In this document: piece after piece, positions 1-8,613 of the stretch | Numbering within the stretch: position 1 is the first letter of the stretch | Layout: each line of letters opens with the position of its first letter | DNA from: Gemmatimonadota bacterium | Lineage (GTDB): Bacteria; Gemmatimonadota; Gemmatimonadetes; Gemmatimonadales; GWC2-71-9 | Direction of reading: 5' to 3' | DNA length: 64,000 bases | Assembly: GCA_027294455.1 (NCBI GenBank) | Contig: JAPULZ010000196.1 | Location: 62,001 to 126,000 of the forward strand | Translations under genes and position numbers: made by a program | Notes under the pieces: generated by a model | Told to the model about the DNA's origin: nothing | Database searches by the model: none | Seen by the model: the letters and a program-made list of their open reading frames with translations, nothing else

Positions 1-1091
1 CCCCGCACGGTCGTCGCCAGGAAGATCGAGTTGTACACCGATTCCTCCGTGGCCTCGATGACCGCCTGAAACAACGGACTGACCGCGTCGTTGCCGAGCG
101 GGGGAACGCTGTCGCGGGCCGCCACCGGGACGGTGGAAAACGCGATCACGTAGTCCCCGGACCCGTTGCTCATGGAGCTCCCCGTGCGGGCGACCCCGGA
201 GAGGGCGCGGCGCGCCAGCCGTTCGAGGTTGCGGTGCTCCAGTGGCGCGTCGGTCGCGACCACGATCATGATGGAGCCGTCGGGCGACTCGTCCACGCCG
301 TCGGGGCCCCCACCCTCCACCAGGCCGCGCAGGTAATAGCGCCCCAGCTCCCGACCCACGGGAGCTCCGGCAACCTGGAGCACACCACCGTAGTTGGACT
401 GCACCAACACGCCCACCGTCCAGCCACCCAAGGCCTCGGGCAGCTTGCGACTCGAGGTGCCGATGCCGCCCTTCCACCCGAATGCCGAGGTGCCCCGGCC
501 CGCGCCCACGCTCCCCTGCTCGACGGGGCCGCCCCGGGCGTCGGCGATGGCCTGCAACACGTGCGATTCACGAACCGGCCGGGCGCGAATGTCGTTCAGA
601 AAGCCGTCGTTGGTCTCGCCCACGACCGCGTTGGCCGACCGGACATTCTCGTTGCCAGGCAACCCGAGGAGATAGGTGAGCACCGCGTCGGCGACCCGGG
701 GGACGCACAGCGTACAGGAGAGCACCACCGGGGACTCGAGCTCTCCCAATTCCTGGACCTGGGTGAAACCGACCAGCTTCCCGAAGCCGTTTCCGACCAC
801 GATCGCCGCCGGCACCTTGCGCTGGAACACATTCTGGCCGTGGGGCAGGATGACGGTGACGCCCGTGTTGACGGAGTCCCCCTCGACGATGGTAACCTGG
901 CCCACCCGCACCCCGGCCACATCGGTGATTGCATTGCCGGGGCCCGGGGGCAGAACGCCCACGATCACACCCATCTCCCGCGGGCTGCGCCGCTCCTGGG
1001 CCCCGGCGCCCGCCGCAAGGACCAGCCACGCCATGCCGAGCAGCAGAACCGAAGTTCGGCGGTGACGCGATCGTGCCGTGTTCATCATCAT
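1..1091 (-). CDS. P1-family (DmpA-like) N-terminal nucleophile aminopeptidase, partial
   Basis: This frame stays open from an ATG at 1091 to the left edge, so the C-terminus is missing. A GGAGGA ribosome site lies about 7 bases before the first of three tandem ATG codons. The N-terminus is a hydrophobic signal-like segment ending in AGAGAQ, so export is likely. The body carries family P1 hallmarks: the GxGRGTSAFGWKGGIGTSSR region and the self-cleavage site PDG-SIMIVVATDAP. By family knowledge the chain cuts itself at G272-S273 and Ser273 becomes the nucleophile. Relatives are D-aminopeptidases, L-aminopeptidases and beta-peptidyl aminopeptidases. Substrate cannot be read from sequence. The gene is divergent from the DbpA-domain gene, with about 50 bases between starts. 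Confidence 0.9.
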   Translation of the reverse strand, partial: MMMNTARSRHRRTSVLLLGMAWLVLAAGAGAQERRSPREMGVIVGVLPPGPGNAITDVAGVRVGQVTIVEGDSVNTGVTVILPHGQNVFQRKVPAAIVVGNGFGKLVGFTQVQELGELESPVVLSCTLCVPRVADAVLTYLLGLPGNENVRSANAVVGETNDGFLNDIRARPVRESHVLQAIADARGGPVEQGSVGAGRGTSAFGWKGGIGTSSRKLPEALGGWTVGVLVQSNYGGVLQVAGAPVGRELGRYYLRGLVEGGGPDGVDESPDGSIMIVVATDAPLEHRNLERLARRALSGVARTGSSMSNGSGDYVIAFSTVPVAARDSVPPLGNDAVSPLFQAVIEATEESVYNSIFLATTVR

Positions 1092-1140
1092 GGTCGATTC
1101 CTCCATGCTCACCCGGTTGCGCGCCGGGCGGTCTCGGGAC

Positions 1141-2517
1141 ATGATCAAACATCGCAGTTTCGTGCACTCTTTGACAATTGAGGCGACCGTGACGTGGGAT
1201 TTTGCCCCGGTCTTCGATGCCGCCCATCGGGCAGCCTTGGAGAACGAAAAACCGTTCGTGTACGTGTGCCCGCCGGCCGGATGGCCGCTGGTGTTCTTGT
1301 TCCAAGCCCTGCCGGAACGCAAGACCCAGCACCTTGACACGCTGGTCCTGGCACCGGGCATCGGCGACGTGCTGGAGGCCGCCGCCGCGGTCACGGCCGC
1401 CGAGCCCCACCGCCCCGTCCATCCCCTCACGGGACTGGGGCGCTCCGAGAGCCTCATCCGCGCCGACTCGGTGGCGACGTTGATCGCCACCCCGGCCGAT
1501 GCCCACCACCTGCTCAAGCGCTCGGTACTGCGATCAGGGGGACTGGTGCGGGTGGCGCTGCTATGGCCGGAACGGTTGGACGACGCCGGCGCCGCCTACC
1601 TGGAGACGCTCCTGGCGGATGCAGGCGACGCCCAGCGGCTCGTCGTGACGACCGACCAGGCCGCCGCCTCCTCCTTCATCGAACGCTACGCGCGACGCGC
1701 CCCGGTGGGAGTCCAGTCGGACCTGCCAGAAACGGGCGCCGGCGCTGTCCGATACGCGGTGGTCGAATCCCACGCCAGGGTCCGGGCCGCACGAACGGCC
1801 CTCGACATTCTCCTCCCCCGGAAAGCGTTGATTTGGGACCCGACGGGAACCCGGCGGTGGGACCTCCTCTCGGGGCCGGACTTGGGCGTCGCGGGCGACG
1901 GCGCCGACAGTGATCTGGTGATCGCCGCCGAGTTGCCCTCGCCGGAGGCCCTGCGTGTCTTCGGGGAGGGGGGTCGCGAGGTGGTGGTATTCCTGCGCGC
2001 GTCGCAGCTTCCCTACCTGCAGCGGATCACCTCCTCCGCCAAACCGCTGCGCCTCCCGGGCTACGCCGACCGCGCCCGGGCCGACGCTGCCACGCTGCGC
2101 GAGACGCTGCGGACCCGCCTGCAACAAGGCAACCTCGCAACCGAGCTCCTCGCCATCGAGCCGCTGCTCGAGACATTCGACCCAGCCCTGATCGCGGCCG
2201 CCGCCCTCTCTCTCAGCCGGGGGTCGAGCGCGGCACCGACGCCGGAAGATCAGGAAACCCCGGCCGCCCCCCGGCCGACCTGGACCCGGGTATTCGTCAC
2301 GGCGGGGCAACGCGACAACGTGCGCCCCGGCGATATTCTCGGCGCGTTCATCAGCGTCGCCAAGTTGAGCCGTGGTGATGTGGGCCGGATCGATGTGCGG
2401 GAGAGATTTTCGCTGGTGGACGTGCAGAGCGAAGTCGCCGAGCAGGTCATCCGCTGCATCACCGGCGAACAGATTCGAGGGCGGCGCGTGACGGCCCGCT
2501 TGGACCGTCACGAGTAG
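1141..2517 (+). CDS. DbpA RNA-binding-domain protein with a degenerate DEAD-box helicase core
   Basis: The last ~75 residues (about 385-458) match the DbpA RNA-binding domain: VTAGQRDNVRPGDILGA, then SRGDVGRIDVRERFSLVDV, then GRRVTARLDR. In DbpA this domain binds 23S rRNA hairpin 92. The upstream ~300 residues keep the order of a DEAD-box helicase but not its catalytic motifs. The Walker A position reads VCPPAGWPLVFLF instead of a GxGKT loop, the DEAD position reads LLWPERLDD, and no SAT or HRxGR motif is visible. The linker LLETFDPALIAAAAL resembles the stretch before the RNA-binding domain in DbpA. An RNA-binding role without ATPase activity is inferred. The start is uncertain: ATG 1141 is used, but in-frame TTG and GTG codons follow and no clear ribosome site is visible. 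Confidence 0.75.
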   Translation: MIKHRSFVHSLTIEATVTWDFAPVFDAAHRAALENEKPFVYVCPPAGWPLVFLFQALPERKTQHLDTLVLAPGIGDVLEAAAAVTAAEPHRPVHPLTGLGRSESLIRADSVATLIATPADAHHLLKRSVLRSGGLVRVALLWPERLDDAGAAYLETLLADAGDAQRLVVTTDQAAASSFIERYARRAPVGVQSDLPETGAGAVRYAVVESHARVRAARTALDILLPRKALIWDPTGTRRWDLLSGPDLGVAGDGADSDLVIAAELPSPEALRVFGEGGREVVVFLRASQLPYLQRITSSAKPLRLPGYADRARADAATLRETLRTRLQQGNLATELLAIEPLLETFDPALIAAAALSLSRGSSAAPTPEDQETPAAPRPTWTRVFVTAGQRDNVRPGDILGAFISVAKLSRGDVGRIDVRERFSLVDVQSEVAEQVIRCITGEQIRGRRVTARLDRHE

Positions 2518-2549
2518 CTAAATGGGATCGAGCGCGCCGCCCGGGTGGA

Positions 2550-2834
2550 CTACTTGTTCAAGACGTCTTTGAGCACCTGCCCCGCCTTGAACGCAGGGAC
2601 TTTGGCCGCCTTGATTTGGATCGGCGCACCCGTCCGCGGGTCGCGTCCGGTCCTCGCTGCGCGGTCACGCACCTGGAACGTTCCGAACCCGGTGATCTGC
2701 ACGCGGTTGCCCCCGCGCAACTCTCCCGCGATCACGCCGTCCCCGTTGAACAGCGCGTCGATCGTGCGACCGGCGTCTGCCTTCGAAAGGTTCGCACGGC
2801 TCGCGAGCGCTTCGACCAGTTCGACTTTATTCAC
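2550..2834 (-). CDS. hup: HU-family DNA-binding protein
   Basis: A 94-residue protein of standard HU length. It shows the dimerising helices at the N-terminus (NKVELVEALASRANLSKADA) and the DNA-binding arm region (GFGTFQVRDRAARTGRDPRTG), followed by the usual KVPAFKAGQVLKDVLN ending. HU is a small nucleoid protein that bends DNA without strong sequence specificity. The start is GTG at 2834, preceded by a GGGGGG run as ribosome site. The open frame extends further upstream, but that part lacks HU similarity and runs antisense into coaE. The gene converges on the DbpA-domain gene and diverges from coaE. Confidence 0.95.
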   Translation of the reverse strand: MNKVELVEALASRANLSKADAGRTIDALFNGDGVIAGELRGGNRVQITGFGTFQVRDRAARTGRDPRTGAPIQIKAAKVPAFKAGQVLKDVLNK

Positions 2835-3047
2835 CCGGTACCCCCCGGCTTGGGTGGCCAGCTCAAACGGCCACGGTGATGAGTTCTGCCCGCAATATGG
2901 AAGGAAGCGGCAGAACCGCAAGCGGCTTGATTCCCTGCGGCCCCACTCGCTAACCTCCCGGGCAATTTCGATTGGAACGAAACCGAACGATGTATCTTGG
3001 GTCACACCACATCCACCCAATCCGTTGATGCGTCCAGCCCCCGGCAC

Positions 3048-4358
3048 ATGCTGAACGTCGGCCTCACGGGCAATATCGCCGCCGGCAAGTCGACCGTGGT
3101 GGGCGCCTTCGCGCGGTGGGGGGCTACGGTCATCGATGCGGACGAGCTCGTCCGCGAGGTGCAGGTCCCCGGCTCGCCCGTGCTCGACGCCATCGCCGAG
3201 CGGTTCGGGACGACGATGCTCGACGCCGGCGGCGCGCTCGATCGCGCCGCCCTGCGCCGGACCGTGGCGGGCGACGACGACGCGCTGGCCTCCCTCAACG
3301 CCATCGTGCATCCGGCCGTCCAGCGTCGCCGCGACGAGCTCCACCAGGTCGCCAGGCGGCGCGGCGACCTCATCGTGGTGAACGACATCCCTCTCCTGTT
3401 CGAAGTGCTCGACCCCAAACAATTCGACGTCGTCGTCCTCATCGACGCCCCGGAGCCGGTACGCCGCGCACGGCTGATCGCGCTTCGTGGGTTGTCCGAG
3501 GACGAGACCGATCGGTTGATCGCCTCGCAGCAACCGTCCTCGACCAAACGATCCCGCAGCCAGTTCGTGATCGACAACGCCGGATCGCTGGACGACCTCG
3601 AACGGGCCGCCTGGGAAGTTTGGTGCGCGCTCCGGCACGACGCGGCCGCCAAGCTCGCGCCCCGCGGGGGCAGACTCCTCGCGATGTTCGCACACCCCGA
3701 CGATGAGACCTTCGCCATCGGCGGGACGCTGGCCCGTTACGCCGATGCCGGCGTGGAAGTCCATCTCTGGTGTGCAACCGCCGGGGAGGCGGGGACGCTG
3801 GACGGCGAGCGCGTCTCCAAGGAAGCGCTCCGCGCCGTGCGCACGGAAGAGTTACATCGGGTGGTGGAGATTCTCGGTATCCACGAGCTGCACCTCCACG
3901 ATTTTCCGGATGGCGAGCTCGACCCGGCGGACCCCGCCGGCCATGCCGCCGTGGTGGACGTCTTGCAGCGGCTGCGGCCCGATATCCTCGTCACGTTCGG
4001 CCCGGACGGCGTCACGGGCCACGCCGACCATCTAGCCGTCCACGCGTGGGTCGACCAGGCGTGGGCTGCGGCCGGCCTCCCCGGGCAGCGGTACTACGTC
4101 ACCTACCCGGCCGACGTGGCGGCGGAGCTGTCCAGTCGTATCGCGGGCCGTCCCGACGAGCAGATCACCGTCCGGCTGGACGTGCGGCCGTGGCAGGACG
4201 TCAAGCGCGCAGCGATTCAAGGTCATGCCTCCCAGCGCTTTCCGTTCCCTCTCGATCGCGCCCCCGGGAATCTGCTCCTGGAGCGCGAGTGGTTCGCCGG
4301 GAGCCCCGGGGGCACCGCACCTCTCGTGGATTTTTTCATGGAAACGGACCGTGCTTGA
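3048..4358 (+). CDS. coaE: Dephospho-CoA kinase fused to a PIG-L (LmbE-like) deacetylase
   Basis: A 436-residue two-domain protein. Residues 1 to about 205 are dephospho-CoA kinase, which phosphorylates dephospho-CoA in the last step of CoA synthesis. The P-loop is G8-NIAAGKS15, and IDADELVREV, HPAVQRRR and the lid region with SQQPSSTKRSRSQFVIDN are present. Residues ~206-436 are a PIG-L/LmbE deacetylase with the zinc motif HPDDE (216-220) and the second metal site TGHADH. Family members remove acetyl groups from N-acetylglucosamine conjugates such as bacillithiol or mycothiol precursors. No stop or frame shift separates the halves. ATG 3048 is chosen because the kinase starts there; an in-frame TTG at 2997 adds only unrelated residues. 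gcvH follows after 67 bases. Confidence 0.9.
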   Translation: MLNVGLTGNIAAGKSTVVGAFARWGATVIDADELVREVQVPGSPVLDAIAERFGTTMLDAGGALDRAALRRTVAGDDDALASLNAIVHPAVQRRRDELHQVARRRGDLIVVNDIPLLFEVLDPKQFDVVVLIDAPEPVRRARLIALRGLSEDETDRLIASQQPSSTKRSRSQFVIDNAGSLDDLERAAWEVWCALRHDAAAKLAPRGGRLLAMFAHPDDETFAIGGTLARYADAGVEVHLWCATAGEAGTLDGERVSKEALRAVRTEELHRVVEILGIHELHLHDFPDGELDPADPAGHAAVVDVLQRLRPDILVTFGPDGVTGHADHLAVHAWVDQAWAAAGLPGQRYYVTYPADVAAELSSRIAGRPDEQITVRLDVRPWQDVKRAAIQGHASQRFPFPLDRAPGNLLLEREWFAGSPGGTAPLVDFFMETDRA

Positions 4359-4425
4359 CACCCGATGGAGCCCCGAATAAGCTTCCGCCGTTCCGCGCAA
4401 CATCCCGGACCGCCCTGGAAGAGCC

Positions 4426-4812
4426 ATGTCTGAAATCCCCCAAGATCTGCGTTATACCGAAGAACACGAATACGTGCGGACGGAGGGAGACGCCGTGGTA
4501 ACGATCGGCATCACCCACTACGCCCAGGGAGAACTCGGCGATGTGGTGTATGTCGATCTTCCCGAGGTCGGAACGCAAGTCGATCGGATGGACGTGTTCG
4601 GAACGATCGAAGCCGTGAAGGCCGTCTCGGAGTTGTTCTCGCCGTTGGGAGGGGAGGTCGTCGAGGTCAACAGTGCGCTCGACGGAGACCCGAGCCTGGT
4701 CAACAAAAACCCCTACGATGATGGATGGATGATCAAGATCCAAATGCGTGATGCCGCCGAACTCGACGGCCTGCTCTCTCCGTCCGACTACGCGCAACAC
4801 ATAGGAGAGTAG
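4426..4812 (+). CDS. gcvH: Glycine cleavage system H protein
   Basis: A 128-residue lipoyl carrier of usual length. H protein shuttles the aminomethyl group between the P, T and L proteins on a lipoyl arm. The modified residue is Lys65 in the motif TIEAVKAVSEL, and the C-terminal NPYDDGWMIKI segment is typical. A GGAAGAG ribosome site lies before the ATG. A strong hairpin terminator follows, then gcvP, so the two genes may be separately tuned. The T protein gene is not in this window. The L protein could be the lpd product at 23447. Confidence 0.97.
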   Translation: MSEIPQDLRYTEEHEYVRTEGDAVVTIGITHYAQGELGDVVYVDLPEVGTQVDRMDVFGTIEAVKAVSELFSPLGGEVVEVNSALDGDPSLVNKNPYDDGWMIKIQMRDAAELDGLLSPSDYAQHIGE

Positions 4813-4850
4813 CGCACCGGGGGCGGATCCGCTGACCGGCCACGTCACGC

Positions 4851-4872
4851 CCCGGGCTTCCCCGGGTTTTTT
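4851..4872 (+). terminator. Rho-independent terminator after gcvH
   Basis: CCCGGG, a CTTC loop and CCCGGG again form a 6-bp GC stem followed directly by six T residues. It sits 38 bases after the gcvH stop and 55 bases before gcvP. Confidence 0.85.
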
Positions 4873-4927
4873 GCGTTGCGCACTCGGTTCCACAAAGTCA
4901 CACCTCTTGAATTGAGAGAATTGCAGC

Positions 4928-7834
4928 ATGTCTAGCGCCTTGGAGAATCTTCCACCCACCGACCGTTTCGCGTCGCGACACATCGGACCCCGACCCGGTG
5001 ACCTTCCGGCAATGTTGGCAACCTTGGGCTATTCCAGCGTCGATGATCTGATCGACGCCGTCGTGCCCGCGAACATTCGGATGAAGCAGCCCCTCAACCT
5101 CCCCGTCGAGCAGCCGGAAGAATACGTGCTGGCCACGCTGCGCAAGATGGCGGCGGCCAACGGGGTGTTTCGCTCGTATATCGGCATGGGCTATTCGGGT
5201 TGCATCACACCTCCCGTCATTCTCAGAAACATTCTCGAGAATCCGGGTTGGTACACGGCCTACACGCCATACCAGGCGGAGATCTCCCAAGGCCGGCTCG
5301 AAGCGCTGTTGAATTACCAGACCGTGGTCTCCGATCTGACTGGCCTCGATATCGCCAACGCATCTCTGTTGGACGAGGGAACGGCGGCGGCGGAGGCCAT
5401 GACCATGACCATCGCCCAGAATCGCAAGAAAGGCCCCACGACGTATTTGGTCGACCAGGCGTGCCACCCGCAGACGATCGCGGTGGTGCGCACACGGGCG
5501 GCGGCCCGGGGCATCCACGTCGAGGTCGGCGACGCCGACACGTTTCAGTTCGGCGAGGATACCGTCGGGGCCCTGGTGCAATACCCGACCACCACCGGCG
5601 AGATACGCGACTACCGGGGCCTGTGCGAGCGGGCACACGCCGCCGGGGCGTTGGTGACCGCCGCGACAGACCTCCTGGCGCTGACCATGCTCACCCCGCC
5701 GGGCGAATGGGGAGCCGACGTCGCCGTGGGGAACAGCCAACGGTTCGGCGTCCCCATGGGATATGGGGGCCCCCACGCGGCCTTCTTCGCCACACGCGAC
5801 GAATTCAAGCGCGTCCTCCCCGGACGCATTATCGGCGTCACCCACGACTCGCACGGGGCCCGGGCACTACGCATGGCACTGCAGACCCGGGAACAACACA
5901 TCCGTCGTGACAAAGCGACCAGCAATGTGTGCACGGCGCAGGTGCTCCTTGCCGTGATCGCCGGCGCGTACGCCACATATCACGGACCCGACGGGTTGCG
6001 GCGGATCGCCAAGCGCGTGCACGGGCTGACGTTACTCCTCGCCGAGGGACTCCGGCGCGTCGAGCACGTCACCATGGTGCACGACACCTACTTCGACACG
6101 CTGTGCATCGATACCGAACAAGCTCTGGCGAGCGCGATCCACGAAACTGCGCGCGCGCACAAGATGAATCTCCGGCAGATCTCTCCCACCCGCATCGGTA
6201 TCTCTCTCGACGAGACCACAGGGCCGGACGACGTCGTAGAATTGCTGGACGTGTTTGCCGGCTCCGAACGGGCCTCGATCGGCCTGGACGATCTGACGCC
6301 CGTGGCGTCGCATGGCATACCGGCCGCGCTGGCCCGCACCACCCCGTTCCTCACCCACGAGGTGTTCAGCCGATACCAATCAGAGACAGAGATGCTCCGG
6401 TACCTGAAGCGGCTCGAGGACCGAGACATGTCGCTCACATCCACCATGATTCCCCTGGGCTCGTGCACTATGAAGCTCAATGCGACAACGGAGATGATTC
6501 CCGTGACCTGGGCGGAGTTCGGCGGGCTGCATCCATTTGCACCGCGCGAGCAGGCCGAAGGCTATCGCCAGATGTTCGCGGACTTGGAATCGCAGCTCGC
6601 CGAGATCACCGGGTTCGCTGCCATTTCCCTCCAACCCAACGCGGGCTCACAGGGCGAGTTTGCGGGGTTGTTGGCCATTCGCGGCTATCATATGGCTCGG
6701 GGAGACGAACACCGTACGGTGTGCCTGATTCCCAAATCCGCCCACGGAACCAACCCCGCAAGCGCCGTCATGGCCGGGATGCGCGTCGTGGTGGTCCATA
6801 CGGATCCGGACGGCAACATCGACGTCGACGATCTGCGGGCCAAAGCCAAGCGACATCAATCCGAGCTCGGCGCTCTGATGGTCACCTATCCGTCCACTCA
6901 TGGCGTGTTCGAGGCAACCATTCGCGAGGTGTGCGACGTGGTGCACGAGCACGGCGGGCAGGTGTACATGGATGGGGCCAACCTCAATGCGATGGTCGGC
7001 CTGTGCCGCCCCGGAGACATCGGCGCCGATGTCTGCCACCTGAATTTGCACAAGACCTTCTGTATCCCCCACGGGGGAGGCGGGCCGGGCATGGGGCCCA
7101 TCGGCGTCGCCAAGCACCTCATCCCGTTCTTGTCGGACCACCCGGTGGTCGACCTCGACGTCGAGGACTCACCGGGGCCGGTGTCGGCCGCTCCATGGGG
7201 CAGCCCGTCGATCCTGGCGATTTCCTGGGCGTACCTGCAACTCATGGGCGGGGAGGGACTCACCGAGGCAACCAAGATCGCCATCTTGAATGCCAACTAC
7301 GTAGCGAAGCGGCTCGAGGGACATTTCGAGCTGCTGTACTCGGGCGCCAATGGGCTGATCGGCCACGAGTGCATCCTCGAAGCCAGACCGTTCAAACAAT
7401 CTGCGGGCGTCGACATCGAGGATATCGCGAAACGCTTGATGGATTACGGTTTCCACGCCCCCACCATTTCGTTCCCGGTGGCCGGAACGTTGATGGTCGA
7501 GCCAACCGAGAGCGAGTCCAAGGAGGAACTCGACCGGTTCTGTGAGGCCATGATCGCGATTCGGGAAGAGATTCGGGAGATCGAAGAAGGCACCGCCGAC
7601 CGAGACGACAACCTCCTGAAGGGCGCCCCCCACACGCTGCGAGCACTCCTCGCCGCTGATTGGCACCATCCATACCCGCGGGAACGGGCGGCTTTTCCGT
7701 CTCCCGCAACCAGAGTCCACAAGGTCTGGCCTCCGGTGGGCAGGGTGAACGCCGCCTACGGCGATCGCCATCTCGTGTGTACCTGCCCGCCCATCGAGGC
7801 CTACGAAGCGGAGCCCGCTGCCTCGGTCACCTAG
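4928..7834 (+). CDS. gcvP: Glycine dehydrogenase (decarboxylating), single-chain P protein
   Basis: A 968-residue pyridoxal-phosphate enzyme that decarboxylates glycine and passes the aminomethyl group to lipoyl-GcvH. It is the fused form, with the two homologous halves in one chain, rather than the split gcvPA/gcvPB form. The N-terminal FASRHIGP signature, the [18 protein letters not shown]-like middle motif and the PLP site [17 protein letters not shown] are present; the PLP lysine is Lys709. Length matches other single-chain P proteins. It follows gcvH after a terminator and is nearly contiguous with the LipM-like gene (stop at 7834, next GTG at 7838), which suggests co-translation. Confidence 0.97.
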   Translation: MSSALENLPPTDRFASRHIGPRPGDLPAMLATLGYSSVDDLIDAVVPANIRMKQPLNLPVEQPEEYVLATLRKMAAANGVFRSYIGMGYSGCITPPVILRNILENPGWYTAYTPYQAEISQGRLEALLNYQTVVSDLTGLDIANASLLDEGTAAAEAMTMTIAQNRKKGPTTYLVDQACHPQTIAVVRTRAAARGIHVEVGDADTFQFGEDTVGALVQYPTTTGEIRDYRGLCERAHAAGALVTAATDLLALTMLTPPGEWGADVAVGNSQRFGVPMGYGGPHAAFFATRDEFKRVLPGRIIGVTHDSHGARALRMALQTREQHIRRDKATSNVCTAQVLLAVIAGAYATYHGPDGLRRIAKRVHGLTLLLAEGLRRVEHVTMVHDTYFDTLCIDTEQALASAIHETARAHKMNLRQISPTRIGISLDETTGPDDVVELLDVFAGSERASIGLDDLTPVASHGIPAALARTTPFLTHEVFSRYQSETEMLRYLKRLEDRDMSLTSTMIPLGSCTMKLNATTEMIPVTWAEFGGLHPFAPREQAEGYRQMFADLESQLAEITGFAAISLQPNAGSQGEFAGLLAIRGYHMARGDEHRTVCLIPKSAHGTNPASAVMAGMRVVVVHTDPDGNIDVDDLRAKAKRHQSELGALMVTYPSTHGVFEATIREVCDVVHEHGGQVYMDGANLNAMVGLCRPGDIGADVCHLNLHKTFCIPHGGGGPGMGPIGVAKHLIPFLSDHPVVDLDVEDSPGPVSAAPWGSPSILAISWAYLQLMGGEGLTEATKIAILNANYVAKRLEGHFELLYSGANGLIGHECILEARPFKQSAGVDIEDIAKRLMDYGFHAPTISFPVAGTLMVEPTESESKEELDRFCEAMIAIREEIREIEEGTADRDDNLLKGAPHTLRALLAADWHHPYPRERAAFPSPATRVHKVWPPVGRVNAAYGDRHLVCTCPPIEAYEAEPAASVT

Positions 7835-7837
7835 CGC

Positions 7838-8593
7838 GTGCACTGGACGTCCTTCGTCGACCCGACCGGGCGATCCGGATCCGACAACATGAACATCGAC
7901 GCCGCCCTGCTGCGCGCCGCGCAGGAGGGCGATGCTTATCTGCGACTATATCGCTGGGATCCGCCGTGCCTCTCGTTCGGACGCAACGAACCCGCCGCGT
8001 CGCGCTACGACCGGGGTGCCATTCGCAAGCTGGACGTCGATACCGTCCGTCGACCCACGGGCGGCCGCGCCGTGTGGCATGACGCGGAAGTCACGTACGC
8101 TGTGGCCGCACCGTCGGACGTGTTCGGCACCCTGCACCAATCGTACGTCGCCATTCACGAGATGTTGGCGACGGCGATGTGCCGGATAGGCGTCTCGGCC
8201 TCCCTCGCACCGCGTCCCTCCGGCCGCGCACCACGGCCTTCGGCTGGTGCGTGTTTTGGGTCTCCGGCCGGCGGAGAGATCGTGGTGGACAATCGCAAAT
8301 TGATCGGCAGCGCCCAGATTCGGACCGGTGGTGCATTCCTGCAACATGGCTCGATACTCCTCGAGGACGGCCAGGATCTGGTCTCACGCGTCACCCGCGG
8401 GGAGCGACCGCAGATGCTGGCAACCTCCCTCCATACGATCCTCGAACGGCCCGTGGGCTTCCACGAAGTGGCGGAGGCGATCCTGGCAGCCGCACGTGAG
8501 CAATGGCCTGGTGTGTGGCGCGAAGAATCCGTTTTACCCCATATTGACGGCGACGATAGCTTTCGAGATATCGACTGGACCTGGCGCCGCTAA
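7838..8593 (+). CDS. LipM-like octanoyltransferase / lipoate-protein ligase family protein
   Basis: A 251-residue BPL/LplA/LipB-fold protein. The RRPTGGRAVWHD motif (71-82) and the lysine motif RKLIGSAQ (Lys154) place it in the lipoate attachment superfamily. The stretch ACFGSPAGGEIVVDNRK and AFLQHGSILL closely resembles Bacillus LipM, including the conserved cysteine (Cys139), which forms the acyl-enzyme in LipM. It therefore more likely moves octanoyl groups from acyl carrier protein than uses free lipoate with ATP, though the latter cannot be excluded. It starts with GTG 3 bases after gcvP, so GcvH is a plausible target. A LipB enzyme is encoded separately at 25242. Confidence 0.8.
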   Translation: MHWTSFVDPTGRSGSDNMNIDAALLRAAQEGDAYLRLYRWDPPCLSFGRNEPAASRYDRGAIRKLDVDTVRRPTGGRAVWHDAEVTYAVAAPSDVFGTLHQSYVAIHEMLATAMCRIGVSASLAPRPSGRAPRPSAGACFGSPAGGEIVVDNRKLIGSAQIRTGGAFLQHGSILLEDGQDLVSRVTRGERPQMLATSLHTILERPVGFHEVAEAILAAAREQWPGVWREESVLPHIDGDDSFRDIDWTWRR

Positions 8594-8613
8594 CCACCTT
8601 CGGGGGACGCAGG

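Noticed and set aside
1171-1199. TTGACA as a promoter for the DbpA-domain gene.
   Set aside because: No acceptable -10 hexamer at 16-18 bases, and the hexamer falls inside the likely coding sequence.
568-1509. Long open minus-strand frame overlapping the P1 peptidase and the DbpA-domain gene.
   Set aside because: It is out of frame with the recognisable peptidase sequence and rich in Arg/Gly/Pro, as expected for a shadow frame in GC-rich DNA.
2970-2998. TATCTT at 2993 as promoter for coaE.
   Set aside because: The best -35-like TTGGAA is only 15 bases away and matches poorly, so the support is too thin to list.
2835-3764. The HU frame stays open far upstream on the minus strand, as if HU were the tail of a ~400-residue protein.
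   Set aside because: The upstream part runs antisense through coaE and has no family features. The HU fold begins at GTG 2834 with a ribosome site.
4359-4425. Glycine riboswitch before gcvH.
   Set aside because: The gap is only 67 bases and shows no tandem aptamer or terminator structure.
4898-5854. Open minus-strand frame of ~318 codons inside gcvP.
   Set aside because: It mirrors gcvP codons, has no domain, and the plus-strand protein is unmistakable. Similar antisense frames over dnaE, atpD, pdhC and hemY were dropped for the same reason.
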